The notes beneath the pieces were generated by a model. That model saw nothing but the letters and a program-made list of their open reading frames with translations, made no database searches and was not told the DNA's origin. Source: Chloroflexota bacterium (GTDB lineage: Bacteria; Chloroflexota; UBA6077; JACCZL01). Taken from it: 64,000 nucleotides of DNA. The stretch is from positions 24,368 through 88,367 of the forward strand of contig JADZEM010000190.1 in the NCBI GenBank assembly GCA_020850535.1, read 5' to 3'. Each line of letters begins with the position of its first letter. Position 1 is the first letter of the stretch. Positions 40,702 through 50,129 of the stretch are shown here, one piece after another. Position numbers and translations under genes: made by a program.

Positions 40702-43130
40702 CAGTCCCGCACCCCGTCCAGCGACAGGTCGAGCTGCTCCACCGTGAGTTCGTTCCCCGGCGGTTCCAGGCGCACACGCAGTGCCCCACCGTCCACGAAC
40801 GACGCCCCGAACGGCATATTCGCCACGCCGGTCCCGCTCAGCGGCACATCGATCCACGTCCGATCCGCCCAACGGTACAGCGACGCGCGCGGCGGTCCGG
40901 CGTTCCGGTTGGCGCTCGGCACCGCCAGGTGGACGCTCAGGCGGTCGATGCGCGCCAGCTCCAGCCCGGGCGGCAGGTCGAACTGAAAGACAATCGGGCC
41001 GCGCGCCAGGAACGAGCGCCCGCTCCCGCGCGTCAGGGCCGCACCGTCCAGCACGCTGCGCGCCAGCAGCCCGGGCGGGATCGTCACGTCCTCGCGGCCA
41101 TAGTCGACCGGCAACGCCTGCTCGATCAGCGTCCGCGACGTCCCTTCGACAGCGCCCTCCCCGAGCGTCAGGCGCGGCGCGGTGGTCGCAACCCAGGCCA
41201 GCAGCATCGCGCCCCCGCCCGTCTCGCCGTCGTTGCCGCGCCCGGCCTGCTCCAACTGCGCGATCAGCGCCCGCCGGCGCTCCACGGCGCTGCCGCCGCG
41301 CCCCCCAGCCGACGCCGACCACGGCGGCGGGCCGTTCTGCCACGCGCCGGCCGCCCGGCTCGTCGGCAGCGAGATCGACACCGGCCGCGTCTCGTTCGGC
41401 CCGAGATCCCCCAGGCCCACGCCCTCGCCGGCCGCCAGCACGAACACGTCCTCCAGCCGGTCCGGCCCGACGTTCCGGACCGTCCCTTCCAGCCGGCCGT
41501 TCGCCGTCTTCAGCTCGGAGAGGATCGGCGTCGGGGCCATCGTCACGGTGCGCCACTGCAACAACTGCGGCGAGCGCCCCTCCATCCGCAACCCCGGCAA
41601 CGCCGTCGGCATCAGCCCCGGCAGCCCGGCCGCGATCACCGTCGGCGTCTGCACGCCCGACGAGCCGAGCGGGCGCGGGACCGGCGCATCAGGAAACGTC
41701 AGATCGTAACTGCCACGTATCGGCGCAACCAGCCCGACATACGTGTCAACCGGGGCCGTCTTCGCGTCCACGGCCACCCGCACCGTCGAGATCGCCGCCA
41801 GCCGGACGTCCGGACCGCGCAGCCACCAGGCCGAGCCGATCAGCCCCCCTGCCGCCAGCAGCGCCACGCTCGGAAACCCGATCCACCCCCACTCGCGCCG
41901 GTCGAGCCGCCGCAGCAGGAAGTACTGGCCCGGTCCCGCCACCACCAGGTACGCGACCAGAAACCCGATCACCCAGCCGGCCGCTGGCAGCCCCAGGTTC
42001 AGCATGTCGGCGAGGGCCGAGCGCAGCGGGTACAACCCCGAGGACGCCTCGTTGAGGATCGGCAGGCCGGGCCGACCGCCCACCAGCACCCGCTGCCAGA
42101 CGCTTTCGGCAGCCGGCCACGAGCGGAACGGCTCAATCGACGGATCGACGCCCAGGAAGGTCACCCGCCCGAGTCCGAGCCACCGCTCCACCAGCAGCGG
42201 GATACTCTCCTGGGTCAGGATCACCCGCGCACCCTCGATCGGCGAGCCGAGCGTCACCAGCACATCGCCGTCTGGCGGCGTCACGCCCGCGTACCGCGCA
42301 AACGACCGCAGATGCTTGACCGGGCGCGTCCACAGTCCGAACACCGGCAGCAGCTCGTCCAGCCCCTCCACCGAGCGCCGCCAGCCCGGGCCGCCCGCCA
42401 CGATTAGCTGTCCCCCCTGCTCGATCCAGGTCTGCAAGGCGGCGCGCTGCTCGGCGGTCAGCCGATCTGACGAGGCCTGCCGCACGACCAGCGCATCCAG
42501 GGACTGGAACGGCAGTGGATCGGTCGGCACGTCGGTCGGGGTCAGCCGCGCCACCACGACCGGGCTGCCGCCGCGCCGCACGGACGCCAGCCCGGTCGGC
42601 GTCAGGCCATCATCCGAGAGCACGCCGACCAGGAACTCGTTCGGGCTGAGCGTCCGCAGCGGCACCTCGCGGGTGACGATCTCGGTCTCGTCGGCGCGGA
42701 GGGTCAGCCGCAGGTCGGGCAGGCCGATCGAGCCGGGCACCTGGAAGACGGCCTGCTTGCGCGCGCGCTGCGCCAGTTCGATGGGCTGGGTGTAGATGGC
42801 CGTCTCGCCGCCGGTCCGCATCGAGAGGCGCAGCTCGCCGTCGAGGGGCGGCCCCTCGTTCGCCACCACGGCCCGCACCGTCAACCAGCGGCCAGCCTTC
42901 GAGATCCCCTCAAACCCCGCCGACAGCTCCGGCAAGAATGCCGGATCGCCCTGATCGCCGCGCTGCGTCGTCTGCTGCTGGCCGCGCTCGCCCGCGACCG
43001 CCGGGAGCACGAGCGCCGCGACGCCCGTCCGCGCCGGCAGGGCCAGCGTCGCCAGCAACGTCAATACCAACGCCAGACCAGCCCGGCGGCCTGCCAGCCG
43101 CGCGAGGGCGCGCACGCGGTTCAGCACCAT
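40701..43130 (-). CDS. Large membrane protein of unknown function in the ABC-2 operon
   Basis: This is an 809-residue protein. The signal peptide or anchor (GLALVLTLLATLALPARTG) is followed by a beta-rich domain (about 55-150). A glutamine-amidotransferase-like alpha/beta domain comes next (about 150-350: FLVGVLSDDGL, LIVAGGPGWRRS, VTFLGVDPSIEPF). Two helices lie near 390-450 (AGWVIGFLVAYLVVAGPG; VALLAAGGLIGSAWW), then a long outside region to the end. No catalytic Cys-His-Glu triad is visible in the amidotransferase-like part. The one-base overlap with the ATPase gene implies joint work with the exporter, for example as a regulator or substrate handler; that is inference. Confidence 0.8.
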   Translation of the reverse strand: MVLNRVRALARLAGRRAGLALVLTLLATLALPARTGVAALVLPAVAGERGQQQTTQRGDQGDPAFLPELSAGFEGISKAGRWLTVRAVVANEGPPLDGELRLSMRTGGETAIYTQPIELAQRARKQAVFQVPGSIGLPDLRLTLRADETEIVTREVPLRTLSPNEFLVGVLSDDGLTPTGLASVRRGGSPVVVARLTPTDVPTDPLPFQSLDALVVRQASSDRLTAEQRAALQTWIEQGGQLIVAGGPGWRRSVEGLDELLPVFGLWTRPVKHLRSFARYAGVTPPDGDVLVTLGSPIEGARVILTQESIPLLVERWLGLGRVTFLGVDPSIEPFRSWPAAESVWQRVLVGGRPGLPILNEASSGLYPLRSALADMLNLGLPAAGWVIGFLVAYLVVAGPGQYFLLRRLDRREWGWIGFPSVALLAAGGLIGSAWWLRGPDVRLAAISTVRVAVDAKTAPVDTYVGLVAPIRGSYDLTFPDAPVPRPLGSSGVQTPTVIAAGLPGLMPTALPGLRMEGRSPQLLQWRTVTMAPTPILSELKTANGRLEGTVRNVGPDRLEDVFVLAAGEGVGLGDLGPNETRPVSISLPTSRAAGAWQNGPPPWSASAGGRGGSAVERRRALIAQLEQAGRGNDGETGGGAMLLAWVATTAPRLTLGEGAVEGTSRTLIEQALPVDYGREDVTIPPGLLARSVLDGAALTRGSGRSFLARGPIVFQFDLPPGLELARIDRLSVHLAVPSANRNAGPPRASLYRWADRTWIDVPLSGTGVANMPFGASFVDGGALRVRLEPPGNELTVEQLDLSLDGVRD

Positions 43131-43310
43131 GCAGTACAGAGGCTTGCAACCACAACAACGTTCCACGACGCCGAGCGCCACCCGCGAATGTACCCTGGAT
43201 TTCCTTGCCCGCGCACGCAATCCCCCGCATCATTTTCCGAGAGACAGGCAGACACTGGCCGCAGCACTCTGGGCCGGCGAGAAGTAGAGGGGCCTGAAGG
43301 GGACACCACA

Positions 43311-44180
43311 ATGCAGGTCAGTTTGCCTGATACGCTGTTGCTGCTCGCGCTGCACGACGAGAAAGGCTCGGTCATTCCGGCCGCCGCGATGGCCCTCAAT
43401 GGCGCGCTCATCGGCGCGATCCTGATGGAGCTGGCCCTGATGGGTCGCCTGGAGCAGCAGGCGAATGGGATGCTGCTGGTAGACCCCCACCCGACCGGCG
43501 ACCTCCTGCTGGACGAAGTGCTTGGGCGCATGGCCGACGCCGACAGCCCGCGCGCGCCGAGCTACTGGGTCGGGCGGCTGGCCGGCACCATGCCCCGCCT
43601 GAAAGATCGGCTCCTGGAAGGGCTGGTCTCACGCGGGGTGCTGGACCAGCGCGAGCGGCGCATCCTCTGGGTCTTTCCCTCGCGCAGCTTCCCCCTGGCC
43701 GATGCCGCCGCCGAGCAGCAGGCCCGCGACCGCATCCGCGCCGTGATCCTCGAAGACGCGCAGCCAGACCAGCGCACCTCCGCGCTCATCGGGCTGGTCC
43801 GCGCCTGCAACCTGACCAACGAGATCTTCGCCCCGCACGAGCGCGCGCACGCCAACCGCCGCGTCTCCGAGCTGACCAGCGAAGAGGCTGCCCAGAGCAC
43901 CGTCTTTGGATCTGGCCTCGAAGCCGCCCTGATGGCCACCCTCCTCGGCTCGACGATCCTCTACACCTACCACGCCATGAACCAGCCCGCAGACTTTGAC
44001 GACGGCTGGAGCTTCACCACGTTCGCATCGGACAGTGGAGGCAGCACTACCACCATGACCTGGGACACCAACTGGAGCGATCCGTCCTCGTCGAACGACG
44101 ACAGCAGTTGGGACAGCCCCGGCGACTCCGGCGGGAGCGACTTCGGCGACGGCGGAGACAGCAGCGGCAGCAGCGACTAG
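43311..44180 (+). CDS. GPP34 (GOLPH3-like) domain protein with Ser/Gly/Asp tail
   Basis: This is a 289-residue protein. The GPP34 fold starts at once (LPDTLLLLALHDEKGSVIP, ALNGALIGAILMELALMGRL) and continues to about residue 220 with LVRACNLTNEIFAPHERAHA. In eukaryotes GOLPH3 binds phosphoinositides; bacterial roles are unknown. A hydrophobic stretch (LEAALMATLLGSTILYTY) and a low-complexity acidic Ser/Gly tail (about 240-289) follow. Such tails also occur in secreted TPM-type proteins. GAAGGGGAC precedes the ATG at 43311. Confidence 0.87.
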   Translation: MQVSLPDTLLLLALHDEKGSVIPAAAMALNGALIGAILMELALMGRLEQQANGMLLVDPHPTGDLLLDEVLGRMADADSPRAPSYWVGRLAGTMPRLKDRLLEGLVSRGVLDQRERRILWVFPSRSFPLADAAAEQQARDRIRAVILEDAQPDQRTSALIGLVRACNLTNEIFAPHERAHANRRVSELTSEEAAQSTVFGSGLEAALMATLLGSTILYTYHAMNQPADFDDGWSFTTFASDSGGSTTTMTWDTNWSDPSSSNDDSSWDSPGDSGGSDFGDGGDSSGSSD

Positions 44181-44536
44181 CGTGGATCGTGGATCGTGGA
44201 TCGTGGATCGTGGATCGTGGATCGTGGATCGTGGATCGTGGATCGTGGATCGTGGATCGTGGATCGTGGATCGTGGAAGCATGCTTGCTGACGCGCGCTG
44301 CTGTGTCGTAGCAAACACGCAACTCCCCATGTCATCCTGAGCGCAGCGAAGGACCTCACCCGCTGACGCGAACATTGACGGTCAGCGGGTGACGCGAACG
44401 TTGACGGTCAGCGGGTGGCACGAGCGTTGACGGTCAGCGGGTGAGGTCCTTCGCTGCGCTCAGGATGACAACTGCAGCTTGCATGCTTTCACCACGACCC
44501 ACGGCCCTCGGCCCTCGGCCCTCGCTCCACGGCCCA
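44181..44536. repeat. Heptad-flanked palindromic element E
   Basis: Thirteen perfect CGTGGAT heptads (44181-44271) start on the base after the GPP34 stop codon. Six C-rich heptads (CGACCCA, three CGGCCCT, CGCTCCA, CGGCCCA) at 44495-44536 end one base before the stop codon of the converging gene. The palindrome 44330-44470 lies between. The whole spacer is therefore repeat DNA. Confidence 0.92.
44330..44470. repeat. Palindrome with perfect 38-bp arms inside element E
   Basis: Arms 44330-44367 and 44433-44470 are exact inverted repeats with outer ends TGTCATCCTGAGCG and CGCTCAGGATGACA. The centre carries three direct copies of TTGACGGTCAGCGGGTG-like units. The arm core, AGCGAAGGACCTCACC, is shared with the palindrome at 35446-35634. 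Confidence 0.92.
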
Positions 44537-44537
44537 G

Positions 44538-45041
44538 CTAGAACGGCATGCCCCGCACCAGCATAATCGCCAGCGCCACCACCACCAGCGCCAGGATCGC
44601 TTCCAGCCGCCCGAGCATCGAGGCCGTCTTCCGCAGCCGCTCGGACTCGGCGGGCGCGCCGCCGGCCTCCGCAACGCGCACGCTGTGCGGTCCCATCACG
44701 AAGTCGTGGTAGAAGCTCAGCGCCAGCATCAGCGCCACGACTCCCAGCTTCAGGGCGAGGGTCGTGCCGAACGGGCTGCCCCACAGCTCGCTGCTGAACA
44801 GGTTGCTCCAACTGACGCCACGGTACACAGCATTGATCGTGCCCGTCACCAGCAGCAGCCCGATACAGACCCAGCCGACCGTGCGGAAGCGCCGTCCGAC
44901 CGCCCCAAACAGCATTGCCCGCTGCTGCTGGGGCAACGGGCGCGTGACGGGCACCACCACCAGGGCCAGAAAGAACATCCCGCCGATCCAGATAATGGCA
45001 CTCAGGATGTGGAGAAAGACGCTGAGCTGATACAGCACCAT
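44538..45041 (-). CDS. CopD-like membrane protein
   Basis: This is a 167-residue protein with four helices. It starts FLHILSAIIWIGGMFFLALVV, the mark of the CopD/DUF4149-type family, with a His (HILSA) that may bind metal or heme. The third helix carries SFYHDFVMGP. Related proteins are linked to copper import or heme-protein assembly. It stands alone here. ATG 45041 follows AGGTG. Confidence 0.75.
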   Translation of the reverse strand: MVLYQLSVFLHILSAIIWIGGMFFLALVVVPVTRPLPQQQRAMLFGAVGRRFRTVGWVCIGLLLVTGTINAVYRGVSWSNLFSSELWGSPFGTTLALKLGVVALMLALSFYHDFVMGPHSVRVAEAGGAPAESERLRKTASMLGRLEAILALVVVALAIMLVRGMPF

Positions 45042-45213
45042 GCGAACACCTGACAGCGTGTGATGAAAAAGGGCGCCAGGACACCACCGGTCATTGTCGC
45101 AGAGCGCCCCGTGGGACAGCTTGAGCATTCCCCGAGCAACCAGAAGAGCCAGGAACCAGAAGGGCCAGACCGTCACAGTCTGGCCCCGGTACGTCCCCTG
45201 CTGCGAGGTCAGG

Positions 45214-46608
45214 CTACGGCTTGACGATCTCGAACGACGCCCCGCCGACGCCGGCGCTGCCATCAGGAGCCAGCGCGCTGACGCCCACCCCGATGAACCC
45301 GGGGCTGCCTGTCGGCTTCCAGCTCACACTGGACTTGCCACTGCCATCGGTCGCGGGAGCCTCTGGCGTCTCACCGGTCGGGCTGGTCTTCACCGTCACC
45401 GTCGCGCCCTGGACCGGCTGCCCGTTCTTCGTCACCGTGATGCTGACGGTCTGCTCGTCGCCCTTGATCTTGGACTGCTTGACGCTGACGTCCACCTTCA
45501 AGAAGTCGCCGCTGGCCGCCGCCCCAGAAGACGCATTGCTGCTCGTGCCGGTCGTCGGCTGGCTCTGCGCCGTGGTCGTGGAGGGAGCCGGCGCGGCAGA
45601 CGCACTTGCCTGAGCGGGTGGCGCAGCGGGAGCGGGGGCGCTCGCCTGGGCGGGCGGGGTGCTGCCGCCCGAGACCGACACCAGGTAGTCAGCCGCAACC
45701 CAACCACGACCGTCGCCCGGCGCGCGGACGTTCCGCCACGTCAGGCCGTCCGCCTTCCGATCCTCGCCCACGATCTCCAGCACCGTGCCGTCTGCCAGCC
45801 GCGCCGCGATCGCGCCCTTCAAGGACGGCTCAGCGCGCAGCCGCACGCCGGTCCCGCCGGTGTTCGCCACCCGCACCTTCTGACCGCCGCTGTTCGTCGT
45901 GGCGTTCATCGGCTGGGTCGAGCCGCTGGTACCCGCGCCCGAGGACACCGTGGGCCCCGGCCGCTGGGTGTTCAGATTGCGCGGCGCAGACGGCGCCGTC
46001 TGGGACTTGTAGCCAGGGTCGATCTTCCGCAGGACGATGGCCGCGATGGACTCGGCCTCGGCCATCCGCGTCGGCTTGGTCAAGCCGGCGACGGTGATCC
46101 CGACGACCATCGCACCGCGGCGGAAGAGGAACAGGTGAGCCACGGCTGGCTGCCCATCCGCCGACTGGCCCTCCATCGTCAGGCCCGCCGCCTCGTCGCC
46201 AAGCTTCGCGACCTTCGACTCGGCCCATGGCGGCGACGCGGTCGTCAACGCCTGCCGCGAGGAGGTGAACTGCTCGGCGGCCTGCTGGGCGTTGGCCGTC
46301 TTCGCGACGAGCGTCTTGATCTCGATGGGGCCGTCAGCAAAATTCTTCGGCGTCTGGTCCCGCACGAAGTCCGCTTCGTACACGACGATGCCAGGCACCG
46401 GCTCGCGCTGCTCGCTCTTCTCGGGGACGAACTGGAAGCCGCCCCGCAGCTCATTCGCGGCGGGGGTGACGGCCTTCGGCTCAACCGAGAGGTCGCTCTG
46501 CGCCAGCGCCACCCCTGGCGAGAAGGTGTTTGCTACCGTGCTGATGCCGAGCGTCAGCACCATCGCCAGCGTCAGCACACGCCAGGCGGTCATCAGTGGG
46601 CGGATCAT
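45214..46608 (-). CDS. Secreted protein with one SH3b domain
   Basis: This is a 464-residue protein. A Sec signal (VLTLAMVLTLGISTVANTF) is followed by a domain of about 165 residues that I do not recognise (ANELRGGFQFVPEKSEQREP ...). One SH3b domain follows (about 233-300: RLRAEPSLKGAIAARLADGT, TWRNVRAPGDGRGWVAADYL). Then come a Pro/Ala/Ser linker and a C-terminal Ig-like beta domain (about 365-464: KSKIKG..TVSITVTKNGQPVQGATV with a break). The ATG lies 3 nt after the accA stop codon, so it is probably co-translated with accDA. Its role is unknown, perhaps cell-wall binding. Confidence 0.78.
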   Translation of the reverse strand: MIRPLMTAWRVLTLAMVLTLGISTVANTFSPGVALAQSDLSVEPKAVTPAANELRGGFQFVPEKSEQREPVPGIVVYEADFVRDQTPKNFADGPIEIKTLVAKTANAQQAAEQFTSSRQALTTASPPWAESKVAKLGDEAAGLTMEGQSADGQPAVAHLFLFRRGAMVVGITVAGLTKPTRMAEAESIAAIVLRKIDPGYKSQTAPSAPRNLNTQRPGPTVSSGAGTSGSTQPMNATTNSGGQKVRVANTGGTGVRLRAEPSLKGAIAARLADGTVLEIVGEDRKADGLTWRNVRAPGDGRGWVAADYLVSVSGGSTPPAQASAPAPAAPPAQASASAAPAPSTTTAQSQPTTGTSSNASSGAAASGDFLKVDVSVKQSKIKGDEQTVSITVTKNGQPVQGATVTVKTSPTGETPEAPATDGSGKSSVSWKPTGSPGFIGVGVSALAPDGSAGVGGASFEIVKP

Positions 46609-46611
46609 GTT

Positions 46612-47532
46612 CTACGCCTCGTCGAAGACTCCGATACGTCGGTACTTCGCGAACCGATCGTGAAGCAGGCGATCAGCATCCAATGCCTCGCCGTACCCAT
46701 AGCAACGATCAAGGTCGCTCAGGGTCGCACGGAGCGCGTTTCCGAGCGCGGCTGCTGCCCCCACCGGGTCGGTATGGGCGCCACCCGCCGGCTCGGGGAC
46801 GATCTGATCGGCGATGCCGAACCGCCAGACGTCCTCTGCCGTGATCTTCATGGCGGTCGCAGCCTCCGCCACGAGGCCGGCATCGTTCCAGAGAATCGAC
46901 GCGCAGCCCTCGGGTGATACGACAGAGTAGACGGCGTTCTCAAGCATTAAGACACGGTCGGCCATCGCAATGGCCAGCGCGCCACCGCTGCCACCCTCGC
47001 CGATGATCGCGCTGATGACCGGCGTTCGCAGGCGGGCCATCTCCAGCAGATTCGTGGCGATGGCGATGGCCTGTCCGCGCTCCTCAGATGGCAGCGTTGG
47101 ATCGGCCCCGGGCGTGTCCACCAGCGTGATGATCGGCAGGCCGAACTTCTCCGCCTGCTTCATCAGGCGCAGGGCTTTGCGATACCCCTCCGGCTTCGGC
47201 ATCCCGAAGCGGCGGACGGCGTTCTCCTTGGCGTCGCGCCCCTTCTGGTGGCCGATCAGCATGACCGGCCGCCCATCCAGGCGGGCCGGGCCGGCCACCA
47301 GCGCGGCGTCGTCGGCAAAGAGCCGGTCGCCGTGCAGCTCGATGTGCTCCTCGAAGATCGCGCCGACGTAGTCCAGGGTGTACGGCCGCTGCGGATGGCG
47401 GGCCAGCTGGACCCGCTGCCACGCCGACAGCGCCGCCGACTCCGACGCACTGTCGGCCGGGACCAGCGCTGGCGTCGCCGGCGGCTCGCTCAGGGGATCG
47501 AAGTTGGTGATGCGCTCCTCGGTGCTTGCCAG
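46612..47532 (-). CDS. accA: Acetyl-CoA carboxylase carboxyltransferase subunit alpha, non-canonical start
   Basis: AccA transfers the carboxyl group from biotin to acetyl-CoA together with AccD. The conserved core is clear: [71 protein letters not shown]. In this frame the only ATG/GTG/TTG upstream of the core is absent; the first is the GTG at 47298, inside the conserved region. I place the start at CTG 47532, which has AAGGGGG 7 nt upstream and gives 306 residues. The first 30 to 40 residues of typical AccA are shortened. Alternatives are ATC at 47511 or a -1 frameshift out of accD at GGGGG (near 47540). Confidence 0.85.
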   Translation of the reverse strand: MASTEERITNFDPLSEPPATPALVPADSASESAALSAWQRVQLARHPQRPYTLDYVGAIFEEHIELHGDRLFADDAALVAGPARLDGRPVMLIGHQKGRDAKENAVRRFGMPKPEGYRKALRLMKQAEKFGLPIITLVDTPGADPTLPSEERGQAIAIATNLLEMARLRTPVISAIIGEGGSGGALAIAMADRVLMLENAVYSVVSPEGCASILWNDAGLVAEAATAMKITAEDVWRFGIADQIVPEPAGGAHTDPVGAAAALGNALRATLSDLDRCYGYGEALDADRLLHDRFAKYRRIGVFDEA

Positions 47533-47534
47533 GG

Positions 47535-48542
47535 TCAGGCCCCCTTCCAGGCGGCCGCGGACGGCAGGCCGGAGTAGAGCCGCACGAGGCGGGCGATGGT
47601 CGGGCGCAGGTCACGCCGTGAAACCACCTTGTCGATCATGCCGTGCTCGAGCTGAAACTCGGCGCGCTGGGTGCCGGGCGGCAGCTTCTGCTTGGTGATC
47701 TGCTCGATGACGCGCGGCCCGGCAAACCCGACCAGCGCGCCCGGCTCGGCCAGCATCACGTCGCCCAGGCCGGCGAAGCTCGCCGTCACGCCGCCCGTCG
47801 TCGGATCGGTCAGCAGGCAGATGAACGGCACGCGGGCGTCGCTCAGGCGGGCCAGGGCTGCCGAGGTCTTCGCCATCTGCATCAACGAGAAGATGCCCTC
47901 GTGCATGCGCGCCCCGCCCGACGAGCAGACGGCCAGGAACGGCTGCCGGTCCTCGATCGAGCGCTCAATGGCCCGCGTCACCTTCTCGCCCACGACCGAG
48001 CCCATGCTCGCGCCCATGAAGCTGAAATCCGCCACGGCGATCCGGAGACTGGCCCCCTCGATAGCGCCCGTGCCACAGGTGATCGCCTCGCTCAGGCCCG
48101 TCTTCCCCTGGGTCTCTTCGAGCTTATCCAGGTACTTCTGGCCGGCGCTCACAAAGCCGAGCGGATCGCCCGGCCGCAACGTGCGGTCCTCTTCCTGGAA
48201 CGAGCCTTCGTCCAGCAGCTGCTCGATGCGCTGCCGCGCCGAGAGCCGGGCGTGGAACTGGCACTTCTGGCAGACCCGCAGATTCTTCTCGAACTCGCGG
48301 GTGTAGATCAGCTCCTTGCAGCGGTCGTTGCCGCAGCGCACCCAGAGGTTGGCCGGAATCTCCTTCGGCCCGATCCACGAGCGGGGCGAGAACCGCGACC
48401 GATGCGGCGGCGGCGGTGGAGGAGGAGGCGCGTCGGCCTCGACCGCGCCGTTCGCAGGGGCCGGCGCCGTGACCGGGGCGGCCTCGGCAGGTGCAAGCCC
48501 GTCTTCACGGTGTTCGCGGCGAAAGAGGTCACGAATCGGCAC
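47535..48542 (-). CDS. accD: Acetyl-CoA carboxylase carboxyltransferase subunit beta
   Basis: This is a 335-residue protein. The zinc ribbon (CGNDRC and CQKC, about 70-95) precedes the crotonase-fold carboxyltransferase domain ([59 protein letters not shown]). An N-terminal Pro-rich stretch, with eight prolines in a row, lies at about 40-50. The GTG at 48542 (start [11 protein letters not shown]) is chosen on homology. The stop lies just upstream of accA with no gap, so the two are translationally coupled. Confidence 0.94.
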   Translation of the reverse strand: MPIRDLFRREHREDGLAPAEAAPVTAPAPANGAVEADAPPPPPPPPHRSRFSPRSWIGPKEIPANLWVRCGNDRCKELIYTREFEKNLRVCQKCQFHARLSARQRIEQLLDEGSFQEEDRTLRPGDPLGFVSAGQKYLDKLEETQGKTGLSEAITCGTGAIEGASLRIAVADFSFMGASMGSVVGEKVTRAIERSIEDRQPFLAVCSSGGARMHEGIFSLMQMAKTSAALARLSDARVPFICLLTDPTTGGVTASFAGLGDVMLAEPGALVGFAGPRVIEQITKQKLPPGTQRAEFQLEHGMIDKVVSRRDLRPTIARLVRLYSGLPSAAAWKGA

Positions 48543-49010
48543 GGGCGGTCTCTTCCCTCGGCCCTTCAGGCCATAGCGTCGTTCGTCGGCCGGGTGCTCG
48601 CAGGAGCGGCCAGTTGCACGCATACCCGACGACACAGGACGCCTGGACGACGCTGCATGCGCCTGGCCACCGGCTGGTGGTCTGCTGCAAGGAGCCCCAC
48701 CATCCTGCGGGGCCAGATCGGGTGAGGCATCGGATCCACCCCCAACGGGCCGACACAGCGGCGACCGGGCGCGCGTCAACAAGACCACGGCATCGGGGCT
48801 GGTGGGAGTCTACCAGCCGTCTCCGAGGACGGTCAAGCAGATGGGGGTGCCCGGGGTGACATTTCTCGTCAGCAGCCCGTCGAGGTCGCGCGACAGCAGT
48901 GCCGGAAAGTCATGAACCGCACGACACCAACGTGGTATAGACTGCTGCCCCTGCCCGGCCTGCGCCGCAGACGCCGCCAGGGCCATGCCTGCTGCGTGAG
49001 GAGGGTCAGC
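48543..49010. other. Divergent intergenic region between accD and the kelch gene
   Basis: The 468 nt hold no gene I can support. The accD frame stays open to 48788 but does not look like AccD there. TATAGA at 48936-48941 is a possible -10 box for the plus-strand kelch gene, and GAGGAGGG at 48999-49006 is its ribosome site. Confidence 0.5.
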
Positions 49011-50054
49011 ATGCGACACCTGTCCAGGCATACACGCGTCGAGCGGCTCGTGCGCGAATGCCTCATGCTCGCGGCGGCGCTGGCAACCGGCCTGCTGACG
49101 ACGGGCCTGCTGCCGGCCGCCGTCCAGGCCCAGAGCGCCAGCCCGTGGGGCGAGCGCGCGCCGATGCTCCTGCCGCGCTCCGAAGCGTCCGTCGCGGAGC
49201 TGAACGGCAAGGTCTACTTCCTGGGCGGCTACCCGGGCGCGCGGATCACGTCGGACTCGGTCCAGGTCTACGACACGAAGACGGACACCTGGGAGCTGGG
49301 TCCGCCGTTGCCGGTCCCCCTGCACCACACGATGGCCTCGGTGGTGAACGACCGGCTCTACATCATCGGCGGCGAGGGCGGGAACCCGACGCCCGGCGAG
49401 TCGGTCTTCCAGAACGGCGTCTACATGCTGGACGAGCAGGCCGGGCAGTGGATCGCCCGCGCGCCGATGCCGACGGCCCGCAGCGGCGGCGGCTCGGCGG
49501 TCATCGACGGCAAGATCTACGTCGCCGGCGGACGCCCGCCGCGCGGCCACGACCTCGCCGTCTACGATCCCGCGTCGGATACCTGGACGGAGCTGCCGAA
49601 CATCCCCACCCAGCGCAACCACCTGGGCGTGGTAGCCGTCAACGGCAAGCTGTACGTGGCGGGCGGACGCTTCGGCGGCGGCGTCGGCAGCGAGATGACG
49701 GATCGCCTGGAGATCTACGATCCAGCCACCAACAGCTGGTCGGAGGGTGCGCCGCTGCTGGCCCCGCGCGCGGGCGTCACGTCGGTGGAGGCCAACGGCT
49801 GCGTCTACCTGATCGGCGGCGAGGGCAACGACGCGCACCCGATGGGCGTCTTCGACCGCGCCGAGCTGTACGACCCTGCCACCAACAGTTGGCACAGCTT
49901 GCCGCCCCTCCCAACGGCGATGCACGGCATCACGGGCGCGGCGTTTCTGGACGGCCTGATCTACGTGCCCGGCGGCGCGACCCGACGTGGGGTGAGCGGC
50001 CAGGACGTGACGCTGAAGCTGCAAACGCTGACGGTCGAACGTAGCTGCGGCTGA
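49011..50054 (+). CDS. Secreted kelch-repeat protein
   Basis: This is a 347-residue protein. A signal peptide (LMLAAALATGLLTTGLLPA, cut after AVQA) is followed by six kelch blades with the typical GG...Y/W spacing (YFLGGYPG, LYIIGGEGG, IYVAGGRPP, LYVAGGRFGGG, VYLIGGEGN, IYVPGGATR). The blades end in DPATNSW-like turns. It is an extracellular beta-propeller, with no catalytic Cys-Tyr pair of galactose oxidase visible. GAGGAGGG precedes the ATG. The ligand is unknown. Confidence 0.9.
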   Translation: MRHLSRHTRVERLVRECLMLAAALATGLLTTGLLPAAVQAQSASPWGERAPMLLPRSEASVAELNGKVYFLGGYPGARITSDSVQVYDTKTDTWELGPPLPVPLHHTMASVVNDRLYIIGGEGGNPTPGESVFQNGVYMLDEQAGQWIARAPMPTARSGGGSAVIDGKIYVAGGRPPRGHDLAVYDPASDTWTELPNIPTQRNHLGVVAVNGKLYVAGGRFGGGVGSEMTDRLEIYDPATNSWSEGAPLLAPRAGVTSVEANGCVYLIGGEGNDAHPMGVFDRAELYDPATNSWHSLPPLPTAMHGITGAAFLDGLIYVPGGATRRGVSGQDVTLKLQTLTVERSCG

Positions 50055-50129
50055 CCCCCGAGCGCACCGCGGCTGACGGCAGCCGGCCTGCACGGCGGGG
50101 CGCCCATGTGCTCCCGCCGCGCCGGGTAA

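Noticed and set aside
44181..44271. CRISPR array made of CGTGGAT repeats
   Set aside because: The repeats are 7 nt long with no spacers between them and no cas genes are near; they are simple tandem repeats.
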